The notes beneath the pieces were generated by a model. That model saw only the letters and a list, made by a program, of their open reading frames with translations, was not told the DNA's origin and made no database searches. From the NCBI GenBank assembly GCA_001898335.1, contig MKTS01000003.1, positions 1 to 64,000 on the forward strand: a DNA stretch of 64,000 bases, read 5' to 3'. The DNA is from Mucilaginibacter sp. 44-25 (lineage in GTDB: Bacteria > Bacteroidota > Bacteroidia > Sphingobacteriales > Sphingobacteriaceae). Position numbers and translations under genes: made by a program. Shown in pieces: positions 53,686-62,967 of the stretch. Position 1 is the first letter of the stretch. Each line of letters opens with the position of its first letter.

Positions 53686-53718
53686 AAAAGCCCGGGCCTC
53701 TAAAAAACCCGGGCTTTT
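53686..53718 (+). terminator. cas9 terminator
   Basis: 11-bp perfect stem aaaagcccggg/cccgggctttt (53686-53696 and 53708-53718) with loop cctctaaaaaa. Confidence 0.85.
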
Positions 53719-53768
53719 ATATGAATAACGAATGCTTAACATTGAACCAAGAGGATGCGTTTACTACC

Positions 53769-55307
53769 TTATCCCGCCCAACCCTCTCTGTCCAAACTGC
53801 GGAAGTGGATGGCTTCGGCAAGGTGCTCCAGTTGTATATCTTCACTGCCGGCGAGATCGGCTATGGTGCGGGCTACTTTCAGGATACGGTCATAGGCCCG
53901 GGCGGACAGCCCAAGTTTTTCCATTGCTTTTTTGAGCAGCATTTGGCCGGCCGCGTTTATTTTACAAATATCCCTTACCATTTGCGGGCTCATCTGCGCG
54001 TTGGCATGCAGATCGGGCCGCTCACCAAACCTTGCCGACTGTACTTCACGCGCTTTTACCACCCGCTCGCGTATCTGGTCGCTTTTCTCGGCCAGCCTTT
54101 CGGATGACAGTTCGCTGAAGTTAACAGGCGTTACCTCCACATGCAGGTCGATACGATCAAGCAGCGGGCCCGATATTTTGCTCAGGTACTTTTGTACCAT
54201 ACCCGGCGGGCATATACATTCTTTTTCGGGGTGGTTGTAGTAACCGCAGGGGCAAGGGTTCATGCTGGCTACCAGCATAAAGCTGCTGGGGTAATCAACC
54301 GTGAACTTGGCGCGCGATATGGTCACGCGACGTTCTTCCAGCGGCTGGCGCATTACCTCAAGGGCGGTACGTTTAAACTCGGGCAGCTCATCCAGAAACA
54401 GCACACCGTTATGGGCAAGCGATATTTCGCCCGGTTGCGGGTTACTGCCACCGCCTACTAAAGCCACATCGCTAATGGTGTGGTGCGGCGACCGGAATGG
54501 GCGGGTGGTTACCAGCGCGTCGGCCGCGGAAAGCTTGCCGGCCACCGAATGTATCTTGGTGGTCTCTAATGATTCATGTAAACTTAGCGGCGGCAATATA
54601 GAGGGCAGCCTGCGCGCCAGCATGGTTTTCCCGGCGCCGGGCGGGCCTATTAAAATTACATTATGCCCGCCTGCCGCGGCTATTTCCAAAGCACGCTTAA
54701 TGTTTTCCTGGCCGCGTACATCGCTAAAGTCGCTGTCGTAATTGGCAAGGCTGTCGTAAAACTCCTCGCGGGTATTTACTACCTCAGGCTTGAGGCTTTG
54801 GTCGCCGTTGAAAAAGTCGGCCACCTGTTTAATGTTCTCTACACCGTAAACCTCCAGTTCGTTCACAATAGCCGCCTCACGCGCGTTTTGCTTCGGCAGG
54901 ATAAAGCCTTTGAAACCCTCTTTGCGGGCCTGTATAGCTATAGGCAGCGCGCCTTTTATAGGCTGCAAGCCGCCATCCAGTGATAGTTCGCCCATGATGA
55001 GGTAACGGTCAAGATCGGTAGCCTCTATCTGGCCCGATGCCGCCAATACGCCGGTAGCGATAGTGAGGTCATACGCCGAGCCTTCCTTTTTAATATCGGC
55101 AGGAGCCATATTTACTACCACCTGCTGGCGCGGCATACGATAGCCGCAATTCTTCAGCGCCGATTCTATCCGGAAATAACTTTCCTTAACGGCAACATCG
55201 GGCAAACCCACAATAAAATATTTGGTGCCGGCGGCAATATTCACTTCAATGGTAATGGTGATAGCCTGTATCCCATAAACTGCGCTTCCAAAGGTTTTAA
55301 CTAACAC
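53769..55307 (-). CDS. comM: ComM/YifB Mg-chelatase-like AAA+ ATPase
   Basis: About 512 residues. N-terminal Lon-like domain ([22 protein letters not shown]), AAA+ with [15 protein letters not shown] and [11 protein letters not shown], sensor/zinc segment [16 protein letters not shown], and a Mg-chelatase C-terminal region. Known members act as a branch-migration helicase in natural transformation. I chose the GTG at 55307 because the family starts MLVKTFGSA; an upstream ATG at 55340 would add 11 residues. Confidence 0.9.
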   Translation of the reverse strand: MLVKTFGSAVYGIQAITITIEVNIAAGTKYFIVGLPDVAVKESYFRIESALKNCGYRMPRQQVVVNMAPADIKKEGSAYDLTIATGVLAASGQIEATDLDRYLIMGELSLDGGLQPIKGALPIAIQARKEGFKGFILPKQNAREAAIVNELEVYGVENIKQVADFFNGDQSLKPEVVNTREEFYDSLANYDSDFSDVRGQENIKRALEIAAAGGHNVILIGPPGAGKTMLARRLPSILPPLSLHESLETTKIHSVAGKLSAADALVTTRPFRSPHHTISDVALVGGGSNPQPGEISLAHNGVLFLDELPEFKRTALEVMRQPLEERRVTISRAKFTVDYPSSFMLVASMNPCPCGYYNHPEKECICPPGMVQKYLSKISGPLLDRIDLHVEVTPVNFSELSSERLAEKSDQIRERVVKAREVQSARFGERPDLHANAQMSPQMVRDICKINAAGQMLLKKAMEKLGLSARAYDRILKVARTIADLAGSEDIQLEHLAEAIHFRSLDREGWAG

Positions 55308-55476
55308 GTGACAGGTTATTTTTAAGCGAAAGATAGACATTTTAACCTATCGGAGATATAAGCGTACACAATTTGCTACCCGATAAGGCATCTTTATTAA
55401 GCAGATTATAATTTGGAAGTACGGATGTAACCGCTTACATTTGGGCTTATTTATAATTAGTCTTAATAATAACTAC

Positions 55477-56649
55477 ATGTCGCCACTTAAAAAGTTTATC
55501 CTTTTCTGCCACCGCTGGCTGGGTTTTATCACCGGGATAATTGTTTTTATAGTGAGCATTACAGGTTGTATATTCTGTTTCCAGGACGAGATACAGGACG
55601 CCATACATAGCTACAGGAACGTGACGGTGCAAAACAAGCCCTACTTAACACCGTCAAAACTGGAAGCCTTTGTTAAAGCCAACCACCCCGGCGCCGACCC
55701 GTCCTACATTTATTATTACGGTAAAGACCGACCCGCGGTAGCACTAAGCAATATAGGAAAGGAGGGCTTTTACAGCACTTACCTGAATCCCTATACCGGC
55801 CAGGTAACCCACGAAGAACGGCTGCAAAGCAACTTTTTTGTAATTGTAGAATATATACACCTTTACTTACTGCTTCCGCCGGCTATTGGCGGTGTGGTGG
55901 TAGGTACATCAGTTTTGCTTTTTGTGGTGATCATGATCACGGGGATCATCCTGTGGTGGCCTAAACGCAAAACCGACCGCAAACGCAGTTTTACCATTAA
56001 ATGGAACGGCCGCTGGCGAAGGGTAAATTACGACCTCCACAATGTACTTGGCTTTTATGCTACCGCTATTGCACTTATACTGGCGATAACCGGCTTGTCC
56101 ATATCTTTTGACTGGGTACGCAAAGGGATTTATAACACGGGTAATTTGGGCAGGCAATACGCTCATGAAAAGCAGATCGTAAAATCAGATTCACTGCAAA
56201 AGGGTTTTACAAGCAGCATTCCTGTAGCCGACCGCGCGCTGGCCATCGCACAACAACGTTCGCCAAACGCGCAAATGTTTTTGGTTTACATGGATAAGGT
56301 AAGCGCCGCAGGCACTATCGGCGTTACCGCGTATGCCAAAACACTGCACTTCTACAACAGCGACACCTACACCTTTGATAAATATACCGGTAAATTACTA
56401 CACTACCTGCCCCAGCAAAAGAAAAGCCCCGGGCTAAAGCTCAACGAAATGAACTACGATATACACGTAGGGCAAATTGGCGGGTTAACCGGCAAGATCA
56501 TCGCTTTTTTGGCCAGTTTGATCTGCGCCAGCCTGCCCGTCACAGGCCTTATTATCTGGCTGGGTAAACGCAATAAATCAAAAGGTAAAAAGATACGGAC
56601 AGCAGTGCATCACAAAACACATAAAAGGCAAACACGGGTGCCGGCTTAA
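55477..56649 (+). CDS. PepSY-domain membrane protein (reductase type)
   Basis: About 390 residues with four membrane segments (FCHRWLGFITGIIVFIVSITGCIFCF, a second near 140-165, VLGFYATAIALILAITGLSISF, IIAFLASLICASLPVTGLIIWL). Periplasmic PepSY-like regions lie between. PepSY_TM proteins are often iron-siderophore reductases or sulfite-reductase-like heme proteins. The ATG at 55477 is preferred to an upstream in-frame start. Its end overlaps the end of the convergent ferredoxin reductase gene by 4 bp. Confidence 0.8.
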   Translation: MSPLKKFILFCHRWLGFITGIIVFIVSITGCIFCFQDEIQDAIHSYRNVTVQNKPYLTPSKLEAFVKANHPGADPSYIYYYGKDRPAVALSNIGKEGFYSTYLNPYTGQVTHEERLQSNFFVIVEYIHLYLLLPPAIGGVVVGTSVLLFVVIMITGIILWWPKRKTDRKRSFTIKWNGRWRRVNYDLHNVLGFYATAIALILAITGLSISFDWVRKGIYNTGNLGRQYAHEKQIVKSDSLQKGFTSSIPVADRALAIAQQRSPNAQMFLVYMDKVSAAGTIGVTAYAKTLHFYNSDTYTFDKYTGKLLHYLPQQKKSPGLKLNEMNYDIHVGQIGGLTGKIIAFLASLICASLPVTGLIIWLGKRNKSKGKKIRTAVHHKTHKRQTRVPA

Positions 56650-57671
56650 CGCGTTGTTAAACTATAGGCTATTTCCACATCATCGGTTAGGGCATGCCCT
56701 GTGCAGGTGAGTATTAAACCCCTGGCAATATCCTCATTGGTAAGTACTTCGTTCTTCACCATTTCAACCTTGCCCGTTTTACAGAAGGCCACACAGGCCG
56801 AGCATATACCGCTGCGGCAACTGTAGGGCAGCATTACCTTATTTTGCAGCGCGGCCTGTAATATCGACTGGTTTTCGCCCGCCATTACATCATGCACCTT
56901 ACCGCCTATATGAATTCGGATCTTTTGCGGCGGATAAACGGTTTGGCTTCCCGTAACCGGTACGGTTTCCAATACAAAATTTTCCTTGCGTATGTTACGG
57001 TCGGGTATGCCCATATAGTGCAGGGTAAGCCTGATGGTACGCATGTAGCTGAAAGGGCCGCAAAGATAAAACAGCGCTTTTTGCTTATCACCGGCCAGTT
57101 GCTGGTTCACCAGGCGCTCTACCACCGCGTTGCTCATACGGCGGCCTTCGTCACTTATGAGGTAGGTGATGTCCAGGCGCAAAGCATATTCGCTTTGCAG
57201 TCGGTTAAGCTCATCATAAAAAAGCACGTCGCGGCGAGAGCGGTTGCTGTAGATTAAATGAAGCTTGCCCGTTCCGGGGTGGTTGAGCAGATATTTCAGC
57301 AAAGCAAATACCGGCGTAATGCCGCTGCCCGCCGCGAAAAATACTACATCGGCTTCACCGGCACGATTATCAACTGTAAAAACGCCGGCAGGATCCGCCG
57401 AATAGATAATATCCCCCACGTTTACCTTACTTAATAAAAAGCGCGAGATCTCGCCATTGGCTACCCGTTTAACAGTAATAGCCAGCAAAGGCTCGTCCGG
57501 AGAGGAGCTTAACGAGTAGGAACGCCTGATCTCCTCCTGATGATGATTAAAAATAAGCGTTAAGAATTGCCCCGCCTTGTAAGCTATACGCTTACCATTA
57601 CGCTCCGCCAGGTAAAACGTAGCGGCATCGGGCAGTTCTCTAACAATACGTTCAACCCTGAGTTCAAGCAT
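56646..57671 (-). CDS. Ferredoxin reductase with C-terminal 2Fe-2S (PaaE type)
   Basis: 341 residues with FAD-binding RSYSLSSSPDE, NAD-binding FFAAGSGITPVFALLKYLL, YLCGPFSYM, and a plant-type [2Fe-2S] ferredoxin domain (about 255-341) with SCRSGICSACVAFCKTGKVE and a fourth Cys in LTCTG. Transfers electrons from NAD(P)H to an oxygenase or similar. It has the PaaE layout, but no paa genes are nearby. It overlaps the upstream alcohol dehydrogenase gene by 8 bp. Confidence 0.88.
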   Translation of the reverse strand: MLELRVERIVRELPDAATFYLAERNGKRIAYKAGQFLTLIFNHHQEEIRRSYSLSSSPDEPLLAITVKRVANGEISRFLLSKVNVGDIIYSADPAGVFTVDNRAGEADVVFFAAGSGITPVFALLKYLLNHPGTGKLHLIYSNRSRRDVLFYDELNRLQSEYALRLDITYLISDEGRRMSNAVVERLVNQQLAGDKQKALFYLCGPFSYMRTIRLTLHYMGIPDRNIRKENFVLETVPVTGSQTVYPPQKIRIHIGGKVHDVMAGENQSILQAALQNKVMLPYSCRSGICSACVAFCKTGKVEMVKNEVLTNEDIARGLILTCTGHALTDDVEIAYSLTTR

Positions 57672-58659
57672 TTACCAATACAATTTTACCAAACTGCTTT
57701 GAAGCGCCCATTTTTTCAAAAGCCGTTTTAGCATCGGCAAGCGGCAGTACCTCGTCAACAACCGGTACTATTTTGTGCTCATTGATGAATTGCAGCATAG
57801 CTTTAAACTCTTCCTGCGTGCCCATGGTGCTGCCCAGCAACTGCAGCTGCTTCCAGAACAATGGCCTGGCGTTAAGCTCGGGGATATTCCCTGCCGTGCC
57901 GCCAAAGAAAACGATACGGCCACCGGGGTTACACAGGTCGGGTATCTTTGCAAAATCGGGGCCCAGCGCGCTGTCCACAACAATATCAAAGCCACCGGCA
58001 AGGTGCTTTAATTCCTGTGCCCAATCCTGCGCCTTGTAATCTACACCCGCTGCCGCGCCCAGTTGCCTGGCCCGCTCAATTTTCTCACTGCTGCCCGAGG
58101 TTACAAACACCTGCGCCCCGGCTGCTACGGCCCATTGCAACAAAAAGGTGCCGGTGCCTGCGCCAACCCCAACAATCAAAACCTTATCGCCCCTTTTTAA
58201 ATGCGCTTTGCTAAACAATGCACGGTAAGCCGTTAAACCCGCCAAAGGGATGGCCGCCGCCTGCTCCCAATTCAAATGCGTTGGTTTGGGATACAAGTAT
58301 TCCGTCTTTACCAAAACATATTCGGCCAGGGTACCATCATCAGGCAAGCCTAATATCTTAAAATCCTTACCCTGATATTCCGGGTGATCGCCCCAGTTGT
58401 GCGAAGGATTGATGATCACCTCTTTACCCATCCAGCTTTCAGCGCCTTCGCCCGCTTCGGCCACAATGCCGGCGCCATCGGCTCCTAAAATGGTAGGATA
58501 TTTAATGCCCGCATACTTGCCTTGCGTTATCCACCAGTCGCGGCGGTTTAAGGCCGCTGCTTTTATTTGCACCAATACCTCTCCTGCGCCCGGCACCGGT
58601 TTGGCAACTTCTTTAACAACTATCGGGTTCTCTGCCGATTCAAGTACGACTGCTTTCAT
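57664..58659 (-). CDS. Quinone oxidoreductase / zinc-type alcohol dehydrogenase
   Basis: 331-residue medium-chain dehydrogenase/reductase. GADGAGIVAEAGEGAESW, NADPH loop VGVGAGTGTFLLQWA and GGRIVFFGGTAG are typical. Zinc-ligand cysteines of true alcohol dehydrogenases are not obvious, so a quinone oxidoreductase-type reductase is likely. Overlaps the ferredoxin reductase downstream by 8 bp, so the two are co-translated. Confidence 0.85.
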   Translation of the reverse strand: MKAVVLESAENPIVVKEVAKPVPGAGEVLVQIKAAALNRRDWWITQGKYAGIKYPTILGADGAGIVAEAGEGAESWMGKEVIINPSHNWGDHPEYQGKDFKILGLPDDGTLAEYVLVKTEYLYPKPTHLNWEQAAAIPLAGLTAYRALFSKAHLKRGDKVLIVGVGAGTGTFLLQWAVAAGAQVFVTSGSSEKIERARQLGAAAGVDYKAQDWAQELKHLAGGFDIVVDSALGPDFAKIPDLCNPGGRIVFFGGTAGNIPELNARPLFWKQLQLLGSTMGTQEEFKAMLQFINEHKIVPVVDEVLPLADAKTAFEKMGASKQFGKIVLVNA

Positions 58660-58678
58660 TGGAATAAAAATGATTTTT

Positions 58679-58763
58679 GCCTCACCCTGCCCTCTCCAGG
58701 GGAGAGGGTTCTATAACAACATCCTTGTAAAGTCCTCTCCTCTGGAGAGGATTTAGGTGAGGC
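58679..58763. repeat. GCCTCACC...GGTGAGGC palindromic element, copy 4
   Basis: Same arms and inner hairpins as copies 1-3, upstream of the quinone oxidoreductase start. Confidence 0.8.
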
Positions 58764-58773
58764 CTATACTACT

Positions 58774-58816
58774 AAATAAAAAAGCGGCAGATTGTTTACC
58801 TGCCGCTTTTTTATTT
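58774..58816. terminator. Strong bidirectional terminator
   Basis: 17-bp perfect stem aaataaaaaagcggcag/ctgccgcttttttattt (58774-58790 and 58800-58816) after the sod gene. It has A/T runs on both sides. Confidence 0.85.
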
Positions 58817-58853
58817 AAGCCTTCTCCTTTGGAGAAGGTTTGGATGAGGCTTT
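58817..58853. repeat. Short palindrome abutting the sod stop codon
   Basis: aagccttctcc/ggagaaggtt core followed by ggatgaggctt. A reduced form of the GCCTCACC family that reaches into the sod stop codon region. Confidence 0.55.
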
Positions 58854-59463
58854 ATGCTATCGCTTTAGCATATAGTTCAGAAACGTGGTTCCAGTTGATC
58901 ACGTTCCAGATAGCGGCTAAATAATCAGGGCGACGGTTTTGATATTTTAAGTAGTAAGCATGTTCCCAAACGTCGATACCCAGGATAGGTGTACCTTTAA
59001 CTTCGGCAATATCCATTAATGGGTTGTCCTGGTTAGGTGTTGAGGTTACGGCCAGTTTTTTATCGGCACCAACAATTAACCATGCCCAGCCAGAACCAAA
59101 ACGGGTTGCGCCGGCTTCAGATACTTTAGTTTTAAAGTCGGCGAAAGAACCAAAAGTGCTTTTTATCGCGTCAGCCAACGGGCCTGTAGGCTCGCCGCCG
59201 CCGCTTGGAGATAACAGTGTCCAAAACAGGGAGTGGTTATAGTGGCCACCACCATTGTTGCGCACAGCAGCCGGGTATTTAGAGATATTTTTTATGATAT
59301 CCTCTATCTTGGCATCCGCCTCTGGCTTGCCTTCCAATGCTTTGTTAAGGTTGGTTACGTAAGCCTGGTGGTGTTTGCCATGATGAATTTCCATGGTAGC
59401 TTTATCAATATGCGGTTCAAGAGCATCAGTAGCGTATGGTAACGCCGGTAGTGTAAATGCCAT
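58852..59463 (-). CDS. Superoxide dismutase (Fe/Mn)
   Basis: 203 residues. Metal ligands are His27 ([16 protein letters not shown]), His in YNHSLFW, and Asp/His in [19 protein letters not shown]. Converts superoxide to oxygen and hydrogen peroxide in the cytoplasm. The metal (Fe, Mn or cambialistic) cannot be decided from sequence reliably. Followed by the strong terminator. Confidence 0.95.
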   Translation of the reverse strand: MAFTLPALPYATDALEPHIDKATMEIHHGKHHQAYVTNLNKALEGKPEADAKIEDIIKNISKYPAAVRNNGGGHYNHSLFWTLLSPSGGGEPTGPLADAIKSTFGSFADFKTKVSEAGATRFGSGWAWLIVGADKKLAVTSTPNQDNPLMDIAEVKGTPILGIDVWEHAYYLKYQNRRPDYLAAIWNVINWNHVSELYAKAIA

Positions 59464-59588
59464 AATATTTCAAATTTATTGGTTAAACAATTTATATGTG
59501 ACGTAGCAAATATAAGCGCAGATATTACTTTTTGTTCTAATGAAATGTCATTTAATCATATGTTAATACCGGGCTGTTGCCAATCTCA

Positions 59589-59954
59589 TTAGTACTGCCC
59601 CACTGAAAGCAGAACCAGCGTACAGGCATAATCGGTTTCAATGCCGTTATCTGCAGCCATGCGTCGCAGTTCCTCGTTCTCGGTGCCCGGGTTAAAAATT
59701 ATCCGTTTGGGTTTTGTTTTTAAAATGTAGTCGTACAATGGTGGCTGGTTTTGCGGCCCAATGTATAAAGTAACGGTATCTATATCCGTGTGGACGTTTT
59801 CCGGTTTCTCAATAGGCACACCGGCCACCTCACCGGTTTTAATGCCTACATTCACAATGCTGTGCCCATGGCTCACCAGGCGGTTAGCGGCAAGGTAGGC
59901 ATAACGCGAAGGGTCGGGCGTGGCGCCTAATATCAGTGTTTTCTTATCTGCCAT
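59589..59954 (-). CDS. CoA-binding domain protein (YccU type)
   Basis: 121-residue Rossmann-fold protein, KTLILGATPDPSRYAYLAANRLVSHGHSIVNVG, ending PGTENEELRRMAADNGIETDYACTLVLLSVGQY. The family binds CoA in structures, with unknown physiological role. Monocistronic. Confidence 0.85.
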   Translation of the reverse strand: MADKKTLILGATPDPSRYAYLAANRLVSHGHSIVNVGIKTGEVAGVPIEKPENVHTDIDTVTLYIGPQNQPPLYDYILKTKPKRIIFNPGTENEELRRMAADNGIETDYACTLVLLSVGQY

Positions 59955-60035
59955 ATGTATATAACGTGCAAGTTATAAAAATGATTTATTGGCAGGCTTA
60001 ATGCTCCGGTAATTACATTCAAATGGAATTTACGT

Positions 60036-60043
60036 TACCTTTG
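60036..60043 (+). promoter_or_regulatory. Candidate -7 box for the TPK-like gene
   Basis: TACCTTTG fits TAnnTTTG, 30 nt before the ATG at 60074. Confidence 0.4.
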
Positions 60044-60073
60044 GCTATCCACACCGGTGGGATAAAATAGAAA

Positions 60074-60643
60074 ATGTCATCACACCACGTTATCCGCGAA
60101 AAGCAGGAACCAGCATTACTGGTAATTAGCCTAATTAACTTCAGCGATGAACTGCTGGGCCAGCTACTGGAATGGAGCCCTACGGTTGTTGCGCTGCCGC
60201 ACACGGCCGAAGAATTAAACAGCCTTGGCATTAAAGTAGACGTGGTGGTTGGGCATGAAGTAACCGCTCATTTACAAGAGCATGTAAAGCTTATTTTCAC
60301 AGGAGCAGAAAATCCTATCGCCGCGGCATTAAACTACCTGGCAAACGAGGGTTACCCGGCAGTGAATGTAGTGACGGACGATGTGGAAATAAACCAATAC
60401 GAACAATTTATTGAGCGCATTAACCTGGTAATTTACAGCGGCACCCAAAAAATTTATCCCGTAAGTAGCGGGTTTAGTAAATGGAAGCCCGCGGGCGAAC
60501 GGGTAAGGATATTATCGTTATGTGCCGACCTGCAAACTACAGGCCTTTTAGCACAGCCCGATGGAGATCATATCACCCTTGCCGATGGCTTATTTTCGCT
60601 TACTTTCACCGGGCCATACCTGTTTATTGCCGAGGAGCTTTAA
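60074..60643 (+). CDS. Thiamine pyrophosphokinase-like protein
   Basis: 189 residues, MSSHHVIREKQEPALLVIS at the start. The N-terminal half resembles the Rossmann-like thiamine-pyrophosphokinase catalytic domain (GIKVDVVVGH), and the C-terminal part (GDHITLADGLFSLTFTGPYLFI) resembles the vitamin-B1-binding beta domain. The acidic catalytic motifs of classical kinases are weak, so activity is doubtful. Similar proteins in this group are annotated as thiamine pyrophosphokinase, as I recall; I am only moderately sure. Confidence 0.55.
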   Translation: MSSHHVIREKQEPALLVISLINFSDELLGQLLEWSPTVVALPHTAEELNSLGIKVDVVVGHEVTAHLQEHVKLIFTGAENPIAAALNYLANEGYPAVNVVTDDVEINQYEQFIERINLVIYSGTQKIYPVSSGFSKWKPAGERVRILSLCADLQTTGLLAQPDGDHITLADGLFSLTFTGPYLFIAEEL

Positions 60644-60761
60644 AAATAATTACGGCCTGCTTTTTGTATAAAAATAATTTATTAAGGATTAAACCGTTAG
60701 GATTTTTTTCAGTCATACATACAATTCAGCGCGAAAGCGCTGGCGCTTTATTACTTTCAAG

Positions 60762-61835
60762 ATGAAAACAGCATATAAAAAATTATTAACAGTGGCCCTC
60801 AGCGGAATGATGTTCCTGGGTATGGGCCTCAACGCTGATGCACAACGGGGCGCTCGTGGCGGTGGCGGTGGCGGATTTAGTGGCGGCGGTGGCCGTGGGT
60901 TTAGCGGTGGTGGCGGAGGCGGTTTCAGCAGGCCATCAGGAGGCTCTTTCAGCCGGCCTTCGGGCAGCTTTAGCCAGCCATCAAATGGATTTGGCAGGGG
61001 CTCGGCAGGCGCGTTCAGTCGCCCATCAGGTAGCTTTAGCAGGCCAAACGGCACTGCGATAGCCCCAAACAGTAATGGTTTTGGCCGGGGTTCGGTAGGC
61101 GTAGCCGGAGGCAGGGGCTATGGTTACAGCAACCGTGGCGCTTTTGCCGGCAGCCCGTACTCTGGCTTTAACCGCGGCAGCGGCTATACAAGAGGTTATT
61201 ATGGCGGCCGTTACGGCTATGGTTATGGCAGGCCTTATGCAAGGCAGTATTATGGCCCGCGTTATTTTGGCTATGGCTATTATAACCACCTTGGCTACTA
61301 TAATTCATATTACTTGCCACGCATTGGTTTCAGCATAGGTGTATTGCCTTTCGGTTACTATCCGTTCTGGTGGAACAACTACCAATACTACTACGCCGAT
61401 GGCTTGTATTATCAGTATAATGATAACCAATATACTGTAGTAGAACCACCAGTGGGCGCGGCAGTAAATTCATTGCCATCAAAAGCACAGCCTATCACTA
61501 TTAATGGCGAGCAGTTCTATGAGTCAAACGGTGTATATTACCGTGCGGTAACCCGCGATGACGGTACTGTAGTGTACGAAGTAGCCGGTAAAGACGGTGA
61601 ACTGAATACCAGTAACGGCGGTTCTGACGATGGCAGCTACCAGGCTTACCAGGTAGGCGACATCCTGACCTCGTTGCCTGAAGATAGCCGCAAGATTAAA
61701 GTAAATGGCGAAAAGCTTTGGGTATCTCCTGACGGGACTTATTTCCAGGAGCAGCGCGATGAGAATAATAAAAAAGTTTACCGTGTTGTTGGAACAGCCG
61801 ACGAGGACCAGGCTGATGATAACAATAACCAGTAA
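60762..61835 (+). CDS. Exported Gly/Tyr-rich protein, DUF6515-like
   Basis: 357 residues with a signal peptide ending NADA-Q. Residues 28-160 are a low-complexity Gly/Ser/Arg/Phe region (GGGGGGF, FSRPSG repeated). A Tyr-rich stretch (YYGGRYGYGYGRPYARQYYG) follows. The C-terminal half has two copies of a small domain (KAQPITINGEQFYESNGVYYRAV and DSRKIKVNGEKLWVSPDGTYFQE), as in the DUF6515 family. Cell-surface or periplasmic, function unknown. Confidence 0.75.
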   Translation: MKTAYKKLLTVALSGMMFLGMGLNADAQRGARGGGGGGFSGGGGRGFSGGGGGGFSRPSGGSFSRPSGSFSQPSNGFGRGSAGAFSRPSGSFSRPNGTAIAPNSNGFGRGSVGVAGGRGYGYSNRGAFAGSPYSGFNRGSGYTRGYYGGRYGYGYGRPYARQYYGPRYFGYGYYNHLGYYNSYYLPRIGFSIGVLPFGYYPFWWNNYQYYYADGLYYQYNDNQYTVVEPPVGAAVNSLPSKAQPITINGEQFYESNGVYYRAVTRDDGTVVYEVAGKDGELNTSNGGSDDGSYQAYQVGDILTSLPEDSRKIKVNGEKLWVSPDGTYFQEQRDENNKKVYRVVGTADEDQADDNNNQ

Positions 61836-61858
61836 TAGGGTTTAAAAATTAGCTTCAT

Positions 61859-61894
61859 AAAAGCGGGGGTTGTAAAAAGCCTCCGCTTTTTTTT
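61859..61894 (+). terminator. Terminator after the DUF6515-like gene
   Basis: Stem aaaagcggggg/cctccgctttt (one G-U pair, 61859-61869 and 61880-61890) and eight T. Confidence 0.8.
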
Positions 61895-61983
61895 ATGCCT
61901 GCTCCGCAACCTAAGGCATTTTAAATTTACCGAAACATTTTTAACTCCAGCGTATTGATATAGTATAACTAATATCAAATACC

Positions 61984-62328
61984 ATGGAAAATCATGATCA
62001 TACAGCATTAATTGCAAAACTACTGGCCTGTGTAGCCGCTTGTGAAAATTGCGCCACAGCCTGCCTTAATGAAGATGAAGTAAAACCGATGGTGCGCTGC
62101 ATTAGCCTGGACAGGGATTGCGCCGATATTTGCGCTCAGGCTGCAAGGATGTTGCAACGGCAATCAGAAATTGCCCACCAGTACCTGGTACTTTGCGAGG
62201 AAATATGCCGCATGTGCGCCGAGGAATGTGGCATGCACGAGCATGAGCATTGCCAGCAGTGCGCCCGGGCCTGCCGCGAATGCGCCGATGCGTGCCATGC
62301 CCACCACCAACCTATTACGCAGGATTAA
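61984..62328 (+). CDS. Four-helix-bundle copper-storage (Csp-like) protein
   Basis: 114 residues with 16 cysteines in CxxxC and CxxC spacing (LLACVAACENCATAC, CADICAQ, CEEICRMCAEEC, CARACRECADAC) plus His-rich ends. No signal peptide, so cytosolic (Csp3-like). The family holds many Cu(I) ions inside a helical bundle. Six bases separate it from the next gene, so they are likely co-transcribed. Confidence 0.85.
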   Translation: MENHDHTALIAKLLACVAACENCATACLNEDEVKPMVRCISLDRDCADICAQAARMLQRQSEIAHQYLVLCEEICRMCAEECGMHEHEHCQQCARACRECADACHAHHQPITQD

Positions 62329-62334
62329 TACATT

Positions 62335-62937
62335 ATGAAAGCATTAGTGCTCAACTGCACACTCAAACCTTCGCCCGAAACTTCCAATACCGAAGCGCTG
62401 GCCAAAGAAATGATCAGTGAGATGGAAAGGCTGGGCGTACAAACCAAAATGATACGTGCGGCCGACCACCATATCATCACCGGTATAAAATCCGACCTTG
62501 GCGAAGGTGATGAATGGCCGGCCATTTTGGATGAATTGCTGGCATCAGATATCTTGATATTTGCTACGCCAACCTGGGTAGGCACCATGTCAAGCATGGC
62601 GCTTAAAGTTCTTGAGCGCATTAATGGCCTTTACCCTGCCCGCGACGAGCAAAACCGGCCCGTTACCTTTAATAAAGTAGCCGGCTTTGTAGTTACCGGC
62701 GAAGAGGATGGTGCCAGGCATGTGGTAACAGAAATAGCGGGGGCTTTAATGGATGTAGGCTTTACCATTGCGCCGCAATCATACACCTACTGGAACAACG
62801 GCCCCGGCCCCGGCGGCAAGTATCTGGAGAGCGATTATCGTAAAGATTGGTCGGTACAAACGGCTAAGGCCGCAGCTAACAACGTAGTAGCTGTTGCCAG
62901 AGCATTACGGCAAACCCCCATACCCGGCAGTGCCTGA
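62335..62937 (+). CDS. Flavodoxin-fold NAD(P)H oxidoreductase
   Basis: 200 residues of the FMN-binding NADPH-dependent reductase type. MKALVLNCTLKPSPETSNTEALA carries the FMN phosphate loop, and IFATPTWVGTMSSMALKVLERI the flavin-proximal loop. Acts on a quinone or similar acceptor. It is next to the Csp-like gene, suggesting a link to metal or redox stress. Confidence 0.85.
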   Translation: MKALVLNCTLKPSPETSNTEALAKEMISEMERLGVQTKMIRAADHHIITGIKSDLGEGDEWPAILDELLASDILIFATPTWVGTMSSMALKVLERINGLYPARDEQNRPVTFNKVAGFVVTGEEDGARHVVTEIAGALMDVGFTIAPQSYTYWNNGPGPGGKYLESDYRKDWSVQTAKAAANNVVAVARALRQTPIPGSA

Positions 62938-62955
62938 TAATGGCGATGATATTAT

Positions 62956-62963
62956 TACCTTTG
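62956..62963 (+). promoter_or_regulatory. Candidate -7 box for rlmI
   Basis: TACCTTTG fits TAnnTTTG, only 4 nt before the ATG at 62968, which predicts an almost leaderless mRNA. Confidence 0.45.
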
Positions 62964-62967
62964 CGCC

